From positions 1 to 10,166 of the forward strand of contig CAZTZO010000040.1 in the NCBI GenBank assembly GCA_964618075.1: DNA of 10,166 bases. The letters are read 5' to 3'. This DNA is from CAYTMY01 sp964618075 (lineage in GTDB: Bacteria > Bacillota > Clostridia > Eubacteriales > Anaerofustaceae). Below, piece by piece: positions 1 through 6,508 of the stretch (positions are counted from its first letter, which is position 1; every line of letters starts with the position of its first letter). The notes under the pieces were generated by a model. That model did no database searches and was not told where the DNA came from. It was given only the letters and a program-made list of their open reading frames with translations. A program made the translations under genes and the position numbers.

Positions 1-43
1 TACGCCTATACTTATATCTGTTTTTGCAAACTGACCCGGTCAG
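1..43. repeat. Intergenic repeat, copy 1 (with short dyad)
   Basis: The stretch starts TACGCCTATAC, continues through TTTTGCAA and ends in CTGACC-C-GGTCAG, a perfect 6-bp inverted repeat around one base (31-43). The same three blocks recur in the same order at 74-106, but copy 1 carries 10 extra bases (about 12-21). Copy 1 touches the window edge, so more copies may lie to the left. Its function is unknown. It could be a REP-like intergenic element or an operator pair. The arms are too short, and lack a suitable T-run, to be a terminator. Confidence 0.6.
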
Positions 44-73
44 AATGTAAATACGTTGTAAATGAGATGTCCA

Positions 74-106
74 TACGCCTATACTTTTGCAATGTGACCC
101 GGTCAG
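74..106. repeat. Intergenic repeat, copy 2
   Basis: Second copy of the repeat at 1-43: TACGCCTATAC, TTTTGCAA and TGACC-C-GGTCA in order, lacking the 10-base insert of copy 1. The dyad arms here are 5 bp (95-105). It lies 13 bases past the stop codon of the minus-strand solute-binding gene, in its 3' region. No T-run follows the dyad in the minus direction, so it is not a classic terminator for that gene. Confidence 0.6.
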
Positions 107-118
107 TTTGTAAAAAAA

Positions 119-1006
119 TTAATTTATTATGCCAATCGCCTTGGCGTCGGCATAGCTCGCATTATGCCATTCGTCAATCTGTCCGCTTTCTATATATGCA
201 TCAAGTCGTCCGTTTACATATTCGGTAAGCACATCGTTACCCTTCATCAGTATTAAACCCATGCCCAAGTCCTCCTCTCCCTTAACTGTAATATTACTGG
301 TATGAATCTTCTGCTCCTCACACGCTGCTGTAACGAAAGTGCTAAACTGGTTGTCGTACGGAGTGAACACGGCTGCGTCCGCTTTACCGCCGATCAGAGC
401 CTCAAGCACGGCTGCGTTATCAGCAACAGACACGATTTGCGCCTGTGGATATTGCACAAGTGTGTTTTGAGCTTGTTGTGAACCTGAAACAGCCGCTATC
501 TTTGCGGTTTTCAACTGTTCCTCATTCTCGATTACTGTTTTCTGCGAATTTTCAGGATTTACCCGCAGGTAAACGACCGTTCCGGCAGTAGCCCATACGG
601 TAGCAAAGCTTTTAGTCATTGAATATTGTTCCAACCGCTCGGGCGTGATCGCCCAAACGCTTGCGGTAATATCCACATCACCGCTTCGTGCCGCGTCGCA
701 TTCCTTTTCCAGAGTGGAATATTCCGTATATTCAAGATTAACGCCCATGTCTGATGCGAGCTGTTCACATATCGACGGGATCATACCTGCATACGTTCCT
801 GCCCGTTCGCCGTATTTATCCCGATCGTTAGGTACATGGTAGGCAGCCCAATTGTCGTTTTTGCTAGCGGATACCGTCAATACACCGCGCTTCTGAATAG
901 CTTCAAGCGAGTGGTATTCCGGCTTGCCTTTGGAATTGGACGCTGCGCACGCAGTACACGCTAATGCCAATCCCACCGCAAGTAAGACAGATAATAATTT
1001 TTTCAT
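119..1006 (-). CDS. Family-3 extracellular solute-binding lipoprotein (amino-acid ABC transporter type)
   Basis: A 295-residue substrate-binding protein of the bacterial family-3 type, which captures polar amino acids or similar small molecules outside the cell for an ABC importer. The N-terminus is a lipoprotein signal: MKKLL, a hydrophobic core to about residue 16, then cysteines at 17 and 20, one of which should be lipidated; which one is unclear. The mature part begins with the usual family opening (an AIQKRGVLTV stretch near residue 36) and has the typical two-lobe layout, with GDVDI near 110 and GGKADAAVF near 206. Length is normal. The start is fixed by AAGGAGGAG at about 1013-1022. 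No permease or ATPase gene is seen; they could lie beyond the left edge, or this is an orphan binding protein. The substrate cannot be read from sequence alone. Confidence 0.88.
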   Translation of the reverse strand: MKKLLSVLLAVGLALACTACAASNSKGKPEYHSLEAIQKRGVLTVSASKNDNWAAYHVPNDRDKYGERAGTYAGMIPSICEQLASDMGVNLEYTEYSTLEKECDAARSGDVDITASVWAITPERLEQYSMTKSFATVWATAGTVVYLRVNPENSQKTVIENEEQLKTAKIAAVSGSQQAQNTLVQYPQAQIVSVADNAAVLEALIGGKADAAVFTPYDNQFSTFVTAACEEQKIHTSNITVKGEEDLGMGLILMKGNDVLTEYVNGRLDAYIESGQIDEWHNASYADAKAIGIIN

Positions 1007-1207
1007 GGAAAATCTCCTCCTTCTTTTTTTATATTCTCATTTTTTCATTTAGATAGTCCCGATTTATCATAGATAAAAAATTTGCACTTATATTGCCCAC
1101 AGTGAAGCCAAAGCTCATGTGTTTTTATGTATAATTAATTATATACTGGGTTTTTAAATAAAAGCAAGTAAACAATAGAAAAATAAGGAGAAATGCAAAG
1201 ATTGAGG

Positions 1208-1245
1208 GAAACAAAAGCGAATGCTTGCATAGAGGCTTTTGTTTC
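1208..1245. other. Perfect 11-bp inverted repeat with nested small palindrome
   Basis: GAAACAAAAGC (1208-1218) is matched exactly by GCTTTTGTTTC (1235-1245). The 16-base loop itself contains ATGC-TT-GCAT (1221-1230). No T-run follows on the plus side, and only a C-rich tract follows on the minus side, so it is at best a weak terminator. It may be part of a structured RNA, or a terminator for something transcribed through the tRNA region. Confidence 0.5.
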
Positions 1246-1257
1246 ACGAAAGCTTTA

Positions 1258-1334
1258 TATGACGACAAAAGGTATGAGCGAAGTCATAGACGAAGCGAAT
1301 GAACCTTAAAAGGGTTTAAATATTTGTCGGCATA
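1258..1334. other. 77-base element bounded by 12-bp imperfect inverted repeats
   Basis: TATGACGACAAA (1258-1269) and TTTGTCGGCATA (1323-1334) are reverse complements with one mismatch. Between them lie smaller self-complementary pieces, including AACCTT/AAGGGTT around 1303-1318. The element sits between the 11-bp stem and the tRNA terminator. It could be a small mobile-repeat (MITE-like) remnant or a structured RNA. No target duplication was seen, so the nature is open. Confidence 0.35.
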
Positions 1335-1393
1335 AAAAAGCCCTTCACACAAAGGCTCAAGCTTGCTTGAAAGACTTTGGGAAAAGGGTTTTT
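1334..1393. terminator. Two-way intrinsic terminator after tRNA-Ser
   Basis: A long interrupted stem: CCCTT (1341-1345) with AAGGG (1384-1388), CAAAG (1350-1354) with CTTTG (1375-1379), and CAAGC-TT-GCTTG (1358-1369) at the tip. It is flanked by six A at 1334-1339, which read as T6 on the minus strand, and by T5 at 1389-1393 on the plus strand. In the minus direction it closes the tRNA-Ser transcript; in the plus direction it would stop anything coming from the left. Confidence 0.75.
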
Positions 1394-1408
1394 AGCATTT
1401 ATAAGAAA

Positions 1409-1498
1409 TGGCGGAGAGGGTGGGATTCGAACCCACGGGCGCTTTAGGCGCCAACGCATTTCGAGTGCGCCCCGTTATGACCACTTCGATACCTCTCC
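1409..1498 (-). tRNA. tRNA-Ser (anticodon CGA)
   Basis: A complete 90-nt class II tRNA with encoded CCA (1409-1411). The acceptor stem GGAGAGG (1492-1498, minus) pairs with CCTCTCC (1413-1419) and the discriminator is G, as usual for serine. The anticodon loop CTCGAAA (1459-1465) gives anticodon CGA, reading UCG. A long variable arm GGCGC-CTAAA-GCGCC marks it as Ser-type. The T-arm is GTGGG-TTCGAAT-CCCAC. It has its own promoter upstream and a terminator downstream, and it is undisturbed by integration. Confidence 0.96.
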
Positions 1499-1533
1499 GT
1501 TTTTATGGGCAAAATCTTCTCCCACGGTTAATG

Positions 1534-1561
1534 ATTATATCATATTTCATAATATGTGCAA
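1534..1561 (-). promoter_or_regulatory. Promoter of tRNA-Ser
   Basis: On the minus strand, TTGCAC (1556-1561) and a perfect TATAAT (1534-1539) are separated by 16 bases. Initiation would fall near 1527, about 30 bases before the tRNA 5' end, so the tRNA need not rely on read-through from the peptidase gene. Confidence 0.65.
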
Positions 1562-1593
1562 TGGAAAAAAGCCTTTTTATAATGCAGTCATAT

Positions 1594-2991
1594 TTATATT
1601 TCAAGAAGTGAAATAATAGCCTTAACGTATACACGAAGAGCATTTATTAGATACTCTGTGGGCATTTTTTCGTTTGCCGTATGGATGTCGTGCTCGTATT
1701 CGGGATATTCTGGCCCAAAGGCGACAATGTTATCAAAGGCCTTTGCGTAAGTGCCTCCGCCAATAGTAATGGGCTTGTTCACGGTGTCCTTTGTAACAGA
1801 TGTATAAGCATCACAAAGCGTTCTGACAAGCTTTGAATTTGGGTCGAAGAAGAGAGGCTTGCCTATTGTGTAACCGTCTATTTGTAAATTGTTTTTCAAG
1901 AATACCTCGACAAGCTTTTTTGCATAGGGTGTAAAATCAGATGTAGTTACAGGGTAGCGTATATCGATAGTTGCACCGGCGGTATATTCGTCTGAAGTTA
2001 TTGTGCCGATATTCAGTGTAAGCGGGCCGTACTCGTCAGAGTAGCTTACCCCGGCAAGCTGTCCGTTGCTTTGAGTTGAAATAACATTGTTATACCCGGT
2101 TATAAAGGGACTGTTCGGCATAAGCATTTTAAGATAAGCCATCATATGGCTTGCCGCGTTAATGCCAAGCTCGGGCAAGGACGCATGGGCTGCTTTGCCT
2201 ATAAAGGTAAGCGTGATAATACAGCCGTCTGTATTAAATTCACATTTAAGCGAATTTTCGCGTGCATATTTTTCGCTTCCATCTTTGATTTCGTTTATAT
2301 CAAGAGAGCTTTTCATTTTGACCGTACATTTGCGGCAAACGGCATTTTTCGCATCTCCCCCCTCTATCGAAACAATGCTTGTCTTATCCTTTTCAGAGTT
2401 TATTTTTCCGCTGAAGCAGGCGGTGTAATTGCCCTTTTCACCAAAGACAAGCGGGAAGTTAGCGTCGGGAGTAAAGCCACAGTCAAAGTCTTCTTCCACC
2501 TGCTTGTAATGCTTTATGCAAGCAAAGCCGGACTCTTCGTTTGTGCCGAATACTATCCTTATGCGTTTATTAAGCTTTATTCCCATATCCTTTACTATCT
2601 TTGCGGCATACATCGCCGTCATGATAGGCCCTTTATCGTCGGTTATTCCTCTGGCGTATAAGACTCCGTCTTTTTCAGTCAGCTTGAAAGGGTCGCTGTC
2701 CCAGCCTTCACCTGATGGAACGACGTCAAGGTGCCCGACTATGCCTATAAGCTTTTCGCCTTCGCCTATTTGTGCGTATCCGGCATAGTTATCGAGATTC
2801 TTTGTTTCAAAGCCGAGCTCTTCGGCTATCTTCAATGCTTCATTTAATGCATGTGCCGTTTCTTCTCCGAAGGGCATACCCTCCTTAGGTGAGGAATACA
2901 CGCTTTGTATGGATATTATCCTTGCTATTTTTGATAGCATATCATCCTTGTATTTGTTAATATATTCGTCTACTTTTTTAATTACGTCCAT
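1594..2991 (-). CDS. M20 family dinuclear-zinc dipeptidase (PepV/Sapep type)
   Basis: A 465-residue cytoplasmic peptidase that most likely cleaves dipeptides taken up by the cell. All metal and catalytic positions of the PepV group are visible: His87 and Asp89 in GHLDVVPSGEGW, the bridging Asp in GITDDKGP (118-119), the Glu pair 152-153 in GTNEESG, Asp176 in TPDAN, His269 in GKAAHAS and His437 in EHDIHTANE. Length and spacing match PepV closely, so the gene appears intact. The start is supported by AAAGGAG (2998-3004) six bases upstream. It is transcribed toward the tRNA gene. Substrate range (dipeptides, carnosine-like or N-terminal D-residues) cannot be settled from sequence. Confidence 0.92.
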   Translation of the reverse strand: MDVIKKVDEYINKYKDDMLSKIARIISIQSVYSSPKEGMPFGEETAHALNEALKIAEELGFETKNLDNYAGYAQIGEGEKLIGIVGHLDVVPSGEGWDSDPFKLTEKDGVLYARGITDDKGPIMTAMYAAKIVKDMGIKLNKRIRIVFGTNEESGFACIKHYKQVEEDFDCGFTPDANFPLVFGEKGNYTACFSGKINSEKDKTSIVSIEGGDAKNAVCRKCTVKMKSSLDINEIKDGSEKYARENSLKCEFNTDGCIITLTFIGKAAHASLPELGINAASHMMAYLKMLMPNSPFITGYNNVISTQSNGQLAGVSYSDEYGPLTLNIGTITSDEYTAGATIDIRYPVTTSDFTPYAKKLVEVFLKNNLQIDGYTIGKPLFFDPNSKLVRTLCDAYTSVTKDTVNKPITIGGGTYAKAFDNIVAFGPEYPEYEHDIHTANEKMPTEYLINALRVYVKAIISLLEI

Positions 2992-3017
2992 TTTTAACTC
3001 CTTTAATTGTTATATAT

Positions 3018-3046
3018 ATTATACCTTTAACGCTTGAAATATAAAA
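3018..3046 (-). promoter_or_regulatory. Possible promoter of the M20 peptidase gene
   Basis: A perfect TATAAT lies on the minus strand at 3018-3023, about 27 bases before the start codon. The matching -35 region (3041-3046, TTTTAT) is poor, so only the -10 element is convincing. Confidence 0.4.
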
Positions 3047-3090
3047 GCCTTTGTAATGTATAAAGAAAAGCTTATTTTAAATTTTTATTT

Positions 3091-3149
3091 ATGGCACTTT
3101 TTGCCATTGTCGGACAGCTTAATAAAGTCTAATATGCTATCGTCGGACA
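3091..3149. promoter_or_regulatory. Hairpin and twin GTCGGACA motifs ahead of the prophage remnant
   Basis: ATGGCA-CTTTT-TGCCAT (3091-3107) forms a 6-bp stem. GTCGGACA occurs twice, at 3109-3116 and 3142-3149, 33 bases (about three helical turns) apart. A weak plus-strand promoter, TTGTCG (3107-3112), 17 bases, TAATAT (3130-3135), overlaps the first copy. The spacing suggests a regulator binding both sites, or a scar of the host/prophage boundary. Neither is proven. Confidence 0.35.
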
Positions 3150-3173
3150 AATATAAAGGAGGGAAAATAAAGA

Positions 3174-3443
3174 GTGAAGTGCAGTAAGGACGAAAAAGAA
3201 GCCCATGATATTGCCGATGTAACGGAGATAACCGAATTTTGGACTATCGTCATGCGAGACGAGCAAACGCCCTTAAAGGACAAGCTGAAGGTAAGCGAGC
3301 TTCTTGCAAAAGCGCAGGGAGCGTTTGAAAACAGCGACGAAGAGGACTTAAAAGAGGACAACGCTTACGATTTAATGACGCTTAAAGAAAAACTGAGGTT
3401 TATTGATGAGTACATCGAAAGACGAGAAAGAAACAACCCTTGA
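3174..3443 (+). CDS. Phage terminase small-subunit-like protein (short)
   Basis: An 89-residue acidic, helical protein directly upstream of and overlapping the terminase large-subunit gene by 38 bases, the classic terS-terL arrangement. The stretch EFWTIVMRDEQTPLKDKLKV followed by SELLAKAQGAF is a pattern I associate with small terminase subunits of Gram-positive phages. Those proteins recognise the phage DNA and load the packaging motor. It starts at GTG 3174, backed by AAAGGAGGG (3155-3163), with an in-frame stop just before at 3168-3170. It is shorter than usual, with little room for an N-terminal DNA-binding domain, so it may be trimmed. The assignment leans on context. Confidence 0.6.
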   Translation: MKCSKDEKEAHDIADVTEITEFWTIVMRDEQTPLKDKLKVSELLAKAQGAFENSDEEDLKEDNAYDLMTLKEKLRFIDEYIERRERNNP

Positions 3444-4359
3444 TACGCTTTTAAAAACAGTTTCATGGGAGGACAAGCTCAAGAAAACGACGAATGAAAC
3501 GTTTTATAAGCTCTACAAGGACGAAAAACGCTATCTTGTGCTAATGGGAGGAGCAGGCAGCGGGAAAAGCATATTTGCAGGCAGAAAGATACTCGAACGC
3601 ATAGAAAGCGAGAAAAATCACCGCGTTTTGGTGGTAAGAAAAATAGCGAGAACTCTGCGTGAAAGCTGCTTTTCTCAGCTTACAGGACAAATAAACGATT
3701 ACTACGATAAAGCCTCCTTCTCGATAAACAAGACGGATATGACCATTACCCACAAGAACGGCAACCGTATTCTTTTTGCAGGACTCGACGATGCGGACAA
3801 GCTCAAGAGCATCTACAATATCACAATGATATGGATAGAGGAGGCAAGCGAGATATCATTTTCGGACTTTAACCAGCTCGATATACGACTCAGAGGTTTA
3901 ACGGATCAATATAAGCAGATCATCATATCCTTTAACCCCATAAGCGTGAACCACTGGCTCAAAAAAAGGTTTTTCGATACAACCGATAATAACGCCACGC
4001 TCCATAAAAGCACATATCGCGACAACAGATTTTTAGATGAACAGGCAAAGATTGTGCTTGAGGGATACAAACAAAGCGATCCGTATTATTACAGAGTGTA
4101 TTGTTTGGGACAGTGGGGAGTTTACGGCAAAAGCGTGTTTGATACAAGGGCGATTTCAATTCGTTTGAATAAGGCACCAAAGCCAAAGCAAAGAGGCGTG
4201 TTCGAATATTTGTATGACGGCAGCGTGATAAGCGGCGTACGCTTCAGTAAACAAAATGACGGTTTTATACAAATATTTGACAATCCCCGACGCGACGTTT
4301 CATATCGTTTGAAAGAACCTCACCGGCTGCTCTTTTCGGCGGAACATGGACACAGTTAA
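3406..4359 (+). pseudogene. Terminase large subunit, ATPase half only (truncated by deletion)
   Basis: The product begins as a normal phage packaging ATPase. With ATG 3406 (GAGG at 3395-3398) as start, Walker A GGAGSGKS is at residues 48-55, Walker B IWIEEASE at 142-149 and the coupling motif IIISFNP at 172-178. The typical GQWGVYGKSVFDT linker follows. The family then has an RNase H-like nuclease domain opening with a (V)IGGDTAG-type motif. Here homology ends near residue 294 (about 4287), and the remaining ~20 residues are out-of-frame tail-fibre sequence ending at a stop. The nuclease is entirely absent, so the protein cannot complete packaging. A TTG at 3403 is a less likely start. Confidence 0.88.
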
Positions 4360-4604
4360 CAAATAGGTTTTTATATGCAGCGAATGGTTCGGGAGCAACG
4401 GGCGGCGAGAGTACAAATACCCTTGTTGATGCAAACTTGCCCGATCATTATTATGCAAACGCCTTATTAGCATGGCCTATCGCCTCCGGAAGTGGTGATG
4501 GTTATTGGGGTTTTAACGGAAGCAATGTTATCAGAGGTTTAAGTCGAGCATTTACCAACATGCCGCCATACATTACCTGCTATATGTGGAGGAGAACAGC
4601 ATGA
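4296..4604 (+). pseudogene. C-terminal fragment of a phage tail-fibre protein
   Basis: In the frame other than that of the truncated terminase, about 100 residues read as the end of a tail-fibre or receptor-binding protein: FERTSPAALFGGTWTQL, then NRFLYAANGSGATGG, and the final NMPPYITCYMWRRTA. This SPAxLFGGTW...NMPPYxxxYxWxR layout is the standard C-terminal cap of siphophage fibres. No start codon or ribosome binding site serves it; its 5' part, with all genes from portal to tail, has been lost. The join lies between about 4285 and 4300. The stop overlaps the next gene as ATGA. Confidence 0.85.
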
Positions 4605-4957
4605 TAGTAAAGGATTTAAACGGCAACACTTTAGACGAGTACGATTTAACTCTTGGCAAGCTAACAGCGCAAACAGAAACCGTACACCACGAGGCTGTTG
4701 CTGGCATACAAGAACAAGGGTATTGGCAGACTTTAGTTGAATATCCGAACGGCGGCAAGGACGTAGCATGGGTTGTCGAGGTTGAGGGCGTTAAGGCACA
4801 GGAGGCTTACGATGAGCAAGCAGACTATTACTTATACACACCGTACAGCGAAGAGGAGCTTAGCGAGTTGCAGGCAAACAGAACGCCCTCCCTTGAAGAA
4901 AGAATAGCCGACTTGCAGGAACAAATAGATTTATTACTTTCGGGGGTGAGCGAGTGA
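4601..4957 (+). CDS. Phage tail-end accessory protein, unknown function
   Basis: A 118-residue acidic protein placed right after the tail fibre, overlapping its stop as ATGA. The start at ATG 4601 is fixed by GGAGGAG (4588-4594); the GTG at 4586 lies inside this binding site. The first ~70 residues look like a small folded domain (YWQTLVEYPNGGKDVAWVV). The C-terminus, SLEERIADLQEQIDLLLSG, is a short coiled coil often seen in proteins coded next to tail fibres in Firmicutes phages. A fibre-assembly or tail role is inferred from position only. Confidence 0.7.
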   Translation: MIVKDLNGNTLDEYDLTLGKLTAQTETVHHEAVAGIQEQGYWQTLVEYPNGGKDVAWVVEVEGVKAQEAYDEQADYYLYTPYSEEELSELQANRTPSLEERIADLQEQIDLLLSGVSE

Positions 4958-5112
4958 CGAGCGATAAAAGAGCGATGATAATCGCATATAACAAAAAAAA
5001 GGCGAAATACAAAGAGGCTTATGACGATCTGATGATAATACTTGCGCCTTTAGAGAGTGTTTTAGCTTTGCTGCCGATGTCGGTAAGAATAATAATAAAA
5101 AAATACATGTAA
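4954..5112 (+). CDS. Small phage protein, 52 residues, unknown function
   Basis: Starts at GTG 4954, sharing four bases (GTGA) with the preceding stop, and ends TAA at 5112. Read from the sequence: a basic N-terminal half (KKKAKYKEAYDDL) and a hydrophobic second half (MIILAPLESVLALLPM) ending in basic residues. Position between the tail-end protein and the lysis genes, and the tight overlap, support a real gene coupled to its neighbour. No family recognised. Confidence 0.5.
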   Translation: MTSDKRAMIIAYNKKKAKYKEAYDDLMIILAPLESVLALLPMSVRIIIKKYM

Positions 5113-5123
5113 AAGGTGCAAAG

Positions 5124-5435
5124 ATGAATATATCTGTGATAGTGGGGATTGTGCAGACGATAGCAATATCGATGCTGCTTTTTTATTTTCAAGCAAAACT
5201 GAAAAAAAGGGAAAGCGAGAGCGAAAAAAGAGAAGAAGCACGAAAAACGGAAGCGCGTTTGTCTATGCGCCTTGAAATGGCATGCGGCAAGCTGGCTTTG
5301 GGGTGCGCTGTCGCTTTGGAGAGGGGAAGGGCGAACGGAGAAATAAAGGAAGCGAAAAAAGAATTTGAAGAGGTTAAGAAAGAATACCTTGAGTTTTTAA
5401 ACAGTGAGGCATTCGATAATTTAAATAAAAAATAG
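5124..5435 (+). CDS. Small membrane/coiled-coil phage protein of the lysis region
   Basis: 103 residues. One membrane segment near residues 4-22 (ISVIVGIVQTIAISMLLFYF) is followed by a strongly charged helix (KKRESESEKREEARKTEAR) and a second helical part containing ALERGRANGEIKEAKKEFEE. Such proteins are common just before the holin/endolysin genes of clostridial siphophages. The GRANGEI-then-EFLN pattern is familiar, but the function is unknown. AAAAGGTG at about 5111-5117 serves as ribosome binding site. It may help lysis timing, by position only. Confidence 0.65.
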   Translation: MNISVIVGIVQTIAISMLLFYFQAKLKKRESESEKREEARKTEARLSMRLEMACGKLALGCAVALERGRANGEIKEAKKEFEEVKKEYLEFLNSEAFDNLNKK

Positions 5436-5445
5436 GAGTAAAAAA

Positions 5446-6135
5446 ATGCTATCAAACAGTGAAATACAGCGAAATTTAAACTTTCTTAATTATTACTGGG
5501 CTGATATAGACGGCGTAATCGGCCCCATAACCACGCAGGCAATAAAAGATTTTCAAAGCGATTACGGCTTGTATGTAGACGGAATATGGGGTAGTGAAAC
5601 CGACGGTGAATGCAACAGGGTGATAAAGAACATACAGAGCATACTTAAAACACAGTGCGACGGTATCATCGGTGATATTACGCAGAATGCTTTAAAAAAA
5701 TACCAAAGCGAAAATGCTTTGAGCGCAGACGGGATATGCGGCAAGCTTACCTTAGGCGTAATGAACAGTGTTGTAAGCGCACCGACTAACTGTGACTATT
5801 CTCTTATTAGCTATTTTACGAGAGAAGAAAACATGTGTCACTGCAACAAAGTTTACTGCGACGGTTACCCTAACGAAATGAAGCACGCTTTGATGAAGGC
5901 AGCCGACGAGGTGAGAAAAACAATAGGCGTACCGATAATATGCACCTCCGGAGTAAGATGTCCGCAGCACAATAAAAACGTAGGAGGCGTTGATAACTCA
6001 AAGCACCTTACAGGAAACGCTTTGGACTGCTACGCTCCCTCTGTAAGCGGTGAAGAGCTTCTCAATGTTTTTTATTCCAAGGGAATAAGCTGGGGATACA
6101 TCATCACTGACGACGTTATCCATGTGGAAATATAA
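5446..6135 (+). CDS. Phage endolysin: two peptidoglycan-binding repeats + M15 peptidase
   Basis: A 229-residue cell-wall hydrolase. Residues about 5-55 and 60-108 are two peptidoglycan-binding repeats (DGVIGPITTQAIKDFQ; DGIIGDITQNALKKYQ). Residues about 115-229 are a zinc peptidase of the M15 D,D-/L,D-carboxypeptidase type: SGVRCPQHN, then SKHLTGNALD supplying His187 and Asp194, and His226 near the C-terminus in VIHVEI as third zinc ligand. A Cys-rich CHCNKVYC (131-138) precedes the catalytic part, as in many phage members. There is no signal peptide, so export relies on a holin. Ribosome binding site GGAG just before 5446. The gene looks complete and could be active despite the loss of the virion genes. 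Confidence 0.87.
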   Translation: MLSNSEIQRNLNFLNYYWADIDGVIGPITTQAIKDFQSDYGLYVDGIWGSETDGECNRVIKNIQSILKTQCDGIIGDITQNALKKYQSENALSADGICGKLTLGVMNSVVSAPTNCDYSLISYFTREENMCHCNKVYCDGYPNEMKHALMKAADEVRKTIGVPIICTSGVRCPQHNKNVGGVDNSKHLTGNALDCYAPSVSGEELLNVFYSKGISWGYIITDDVIHVEI

Positions 6136-6156
6136 GTGAAATATAAAGGAGAAAAT

Positions 6157-6411
6157 ATGAAGGATATATTAAAAAATTTGCTTAAAATCAAGTCGATCAT
6201 GACGATTTGTATAATGGTCGTATTCAGCGTATTAGCGCTTAACGGTTCTATTGAACCGGCTGTAACGGCAAGCGTAATAAGCTCGGTCATTACCTATTAC
6301 TTTACAAAGGAGAACAATTCAAAAATAAGCGTGGAGGGCTCGTCAAGCTCTTTAAAAACTGTCGATAATAAGCTAATCGAACAGGAGACGAACGAAGCAA
6401 AACCCGTTTAG
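6157..6411 (+). CDS. Small holin-like phage membrane protein
   Basis: 84 residues. An amphipathic start (MKDILKNLLKIKS) leads into a hydrophobic region (IMTICIMVVFSVLAL, then ASVISSVITYYF) and a polar tail rich in Ser, Lys and Glu. Size, membrane segments, charged C-terminus and location between two lysins fit a holin or holin-like protein that would let the endolysin cross the membrane. The start at ATG 6157 is chosen because AAAGGAG (6145-6151) sits five bases before it; the GTG at 6136 has no such site. Membrane insertion is clear, holin activity inferred. Confidence 0.65.
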   Translation: MKDILKNLLKIKSIMTICIMVVFSVLALNGSIEPAVTASVISSVITYYFTKENNSKISVEGSSSSLKTVDNKLIEQETNEAKPV

Positions 6412-6508
6412 AAAAAAGAATTCATGCACTGAAATATGACAAGGGGCATAAAATACAGTAGCGAGAAAATTTTTTTATTTCGCAATACATAAAAGGCGGT
6501 TTCGTATT

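Larger units (their letters stand above)
1007..1407. other. Gene-free stretch of about 400 bases
   Basis: I see no credible coding region on either strand. The part next to 1007 is A/T-rich and should hold the promoter and leader of the solute-binding gene, but no convincing -35/-10 pair stands out. From about 1208 the stretch is dense in inverted repeats: a perfect 11-bp stem (1208-1245), a 12-bp near-perfect pair bracketing 1258-1334, and a terminator (1334-1393). These are listed separately. Confidence 0.6.

Noticed and set aside
1..106. CRISPR array at the left edge
   Set aside because: Only two copies, of different length, with a dyad and no regular unique spacers; no cas genes seen.
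1200..1395. Small signal-recognition-particle RNA or tmRNA next to the tRNA
   Set aside because: The conserved SRP core (GGTCAGG...GGAAGGAAGCAGC type) and tmRNA tRNA-like ends are absent.
1409..1498. tRNA-Ser as the integration site of the prophage or island
   Set aside because: The tRNA is complete, no duplicate of its 3' end was seen in the window, and an intact host peptidase gene lies between it and the phage genes.
1377..1616. Plus-strand open frames over the tRNA-Ser, reading GGEGGIRTHG and ERVGFEPTGALGA
   Set aside because: These are translations of the antisense of a tRNA-Ser, a well-known source of false proteins. No ribosome binding site or domain supports them.
2146..2788. Open frames on the plus strand inside the M20 peptidase gene
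   Set aside because: Shadow frames opposite a complete, motif-verified gene; no ribosome binding sites and no recognisable domains.
5189..5970. Minus-strand open frames opposite the membrane protein and the endolysin
   Set aside because: Shadow frames of the verified plus-strand genes without ribosome binding sites.
6461..6483. Terminator after the holin-like gene
   Set aside because: The possible stem GCGA..AAAT/ATTTCGC needs a bulge, and the T-run lies in the loop rather than after the stem.
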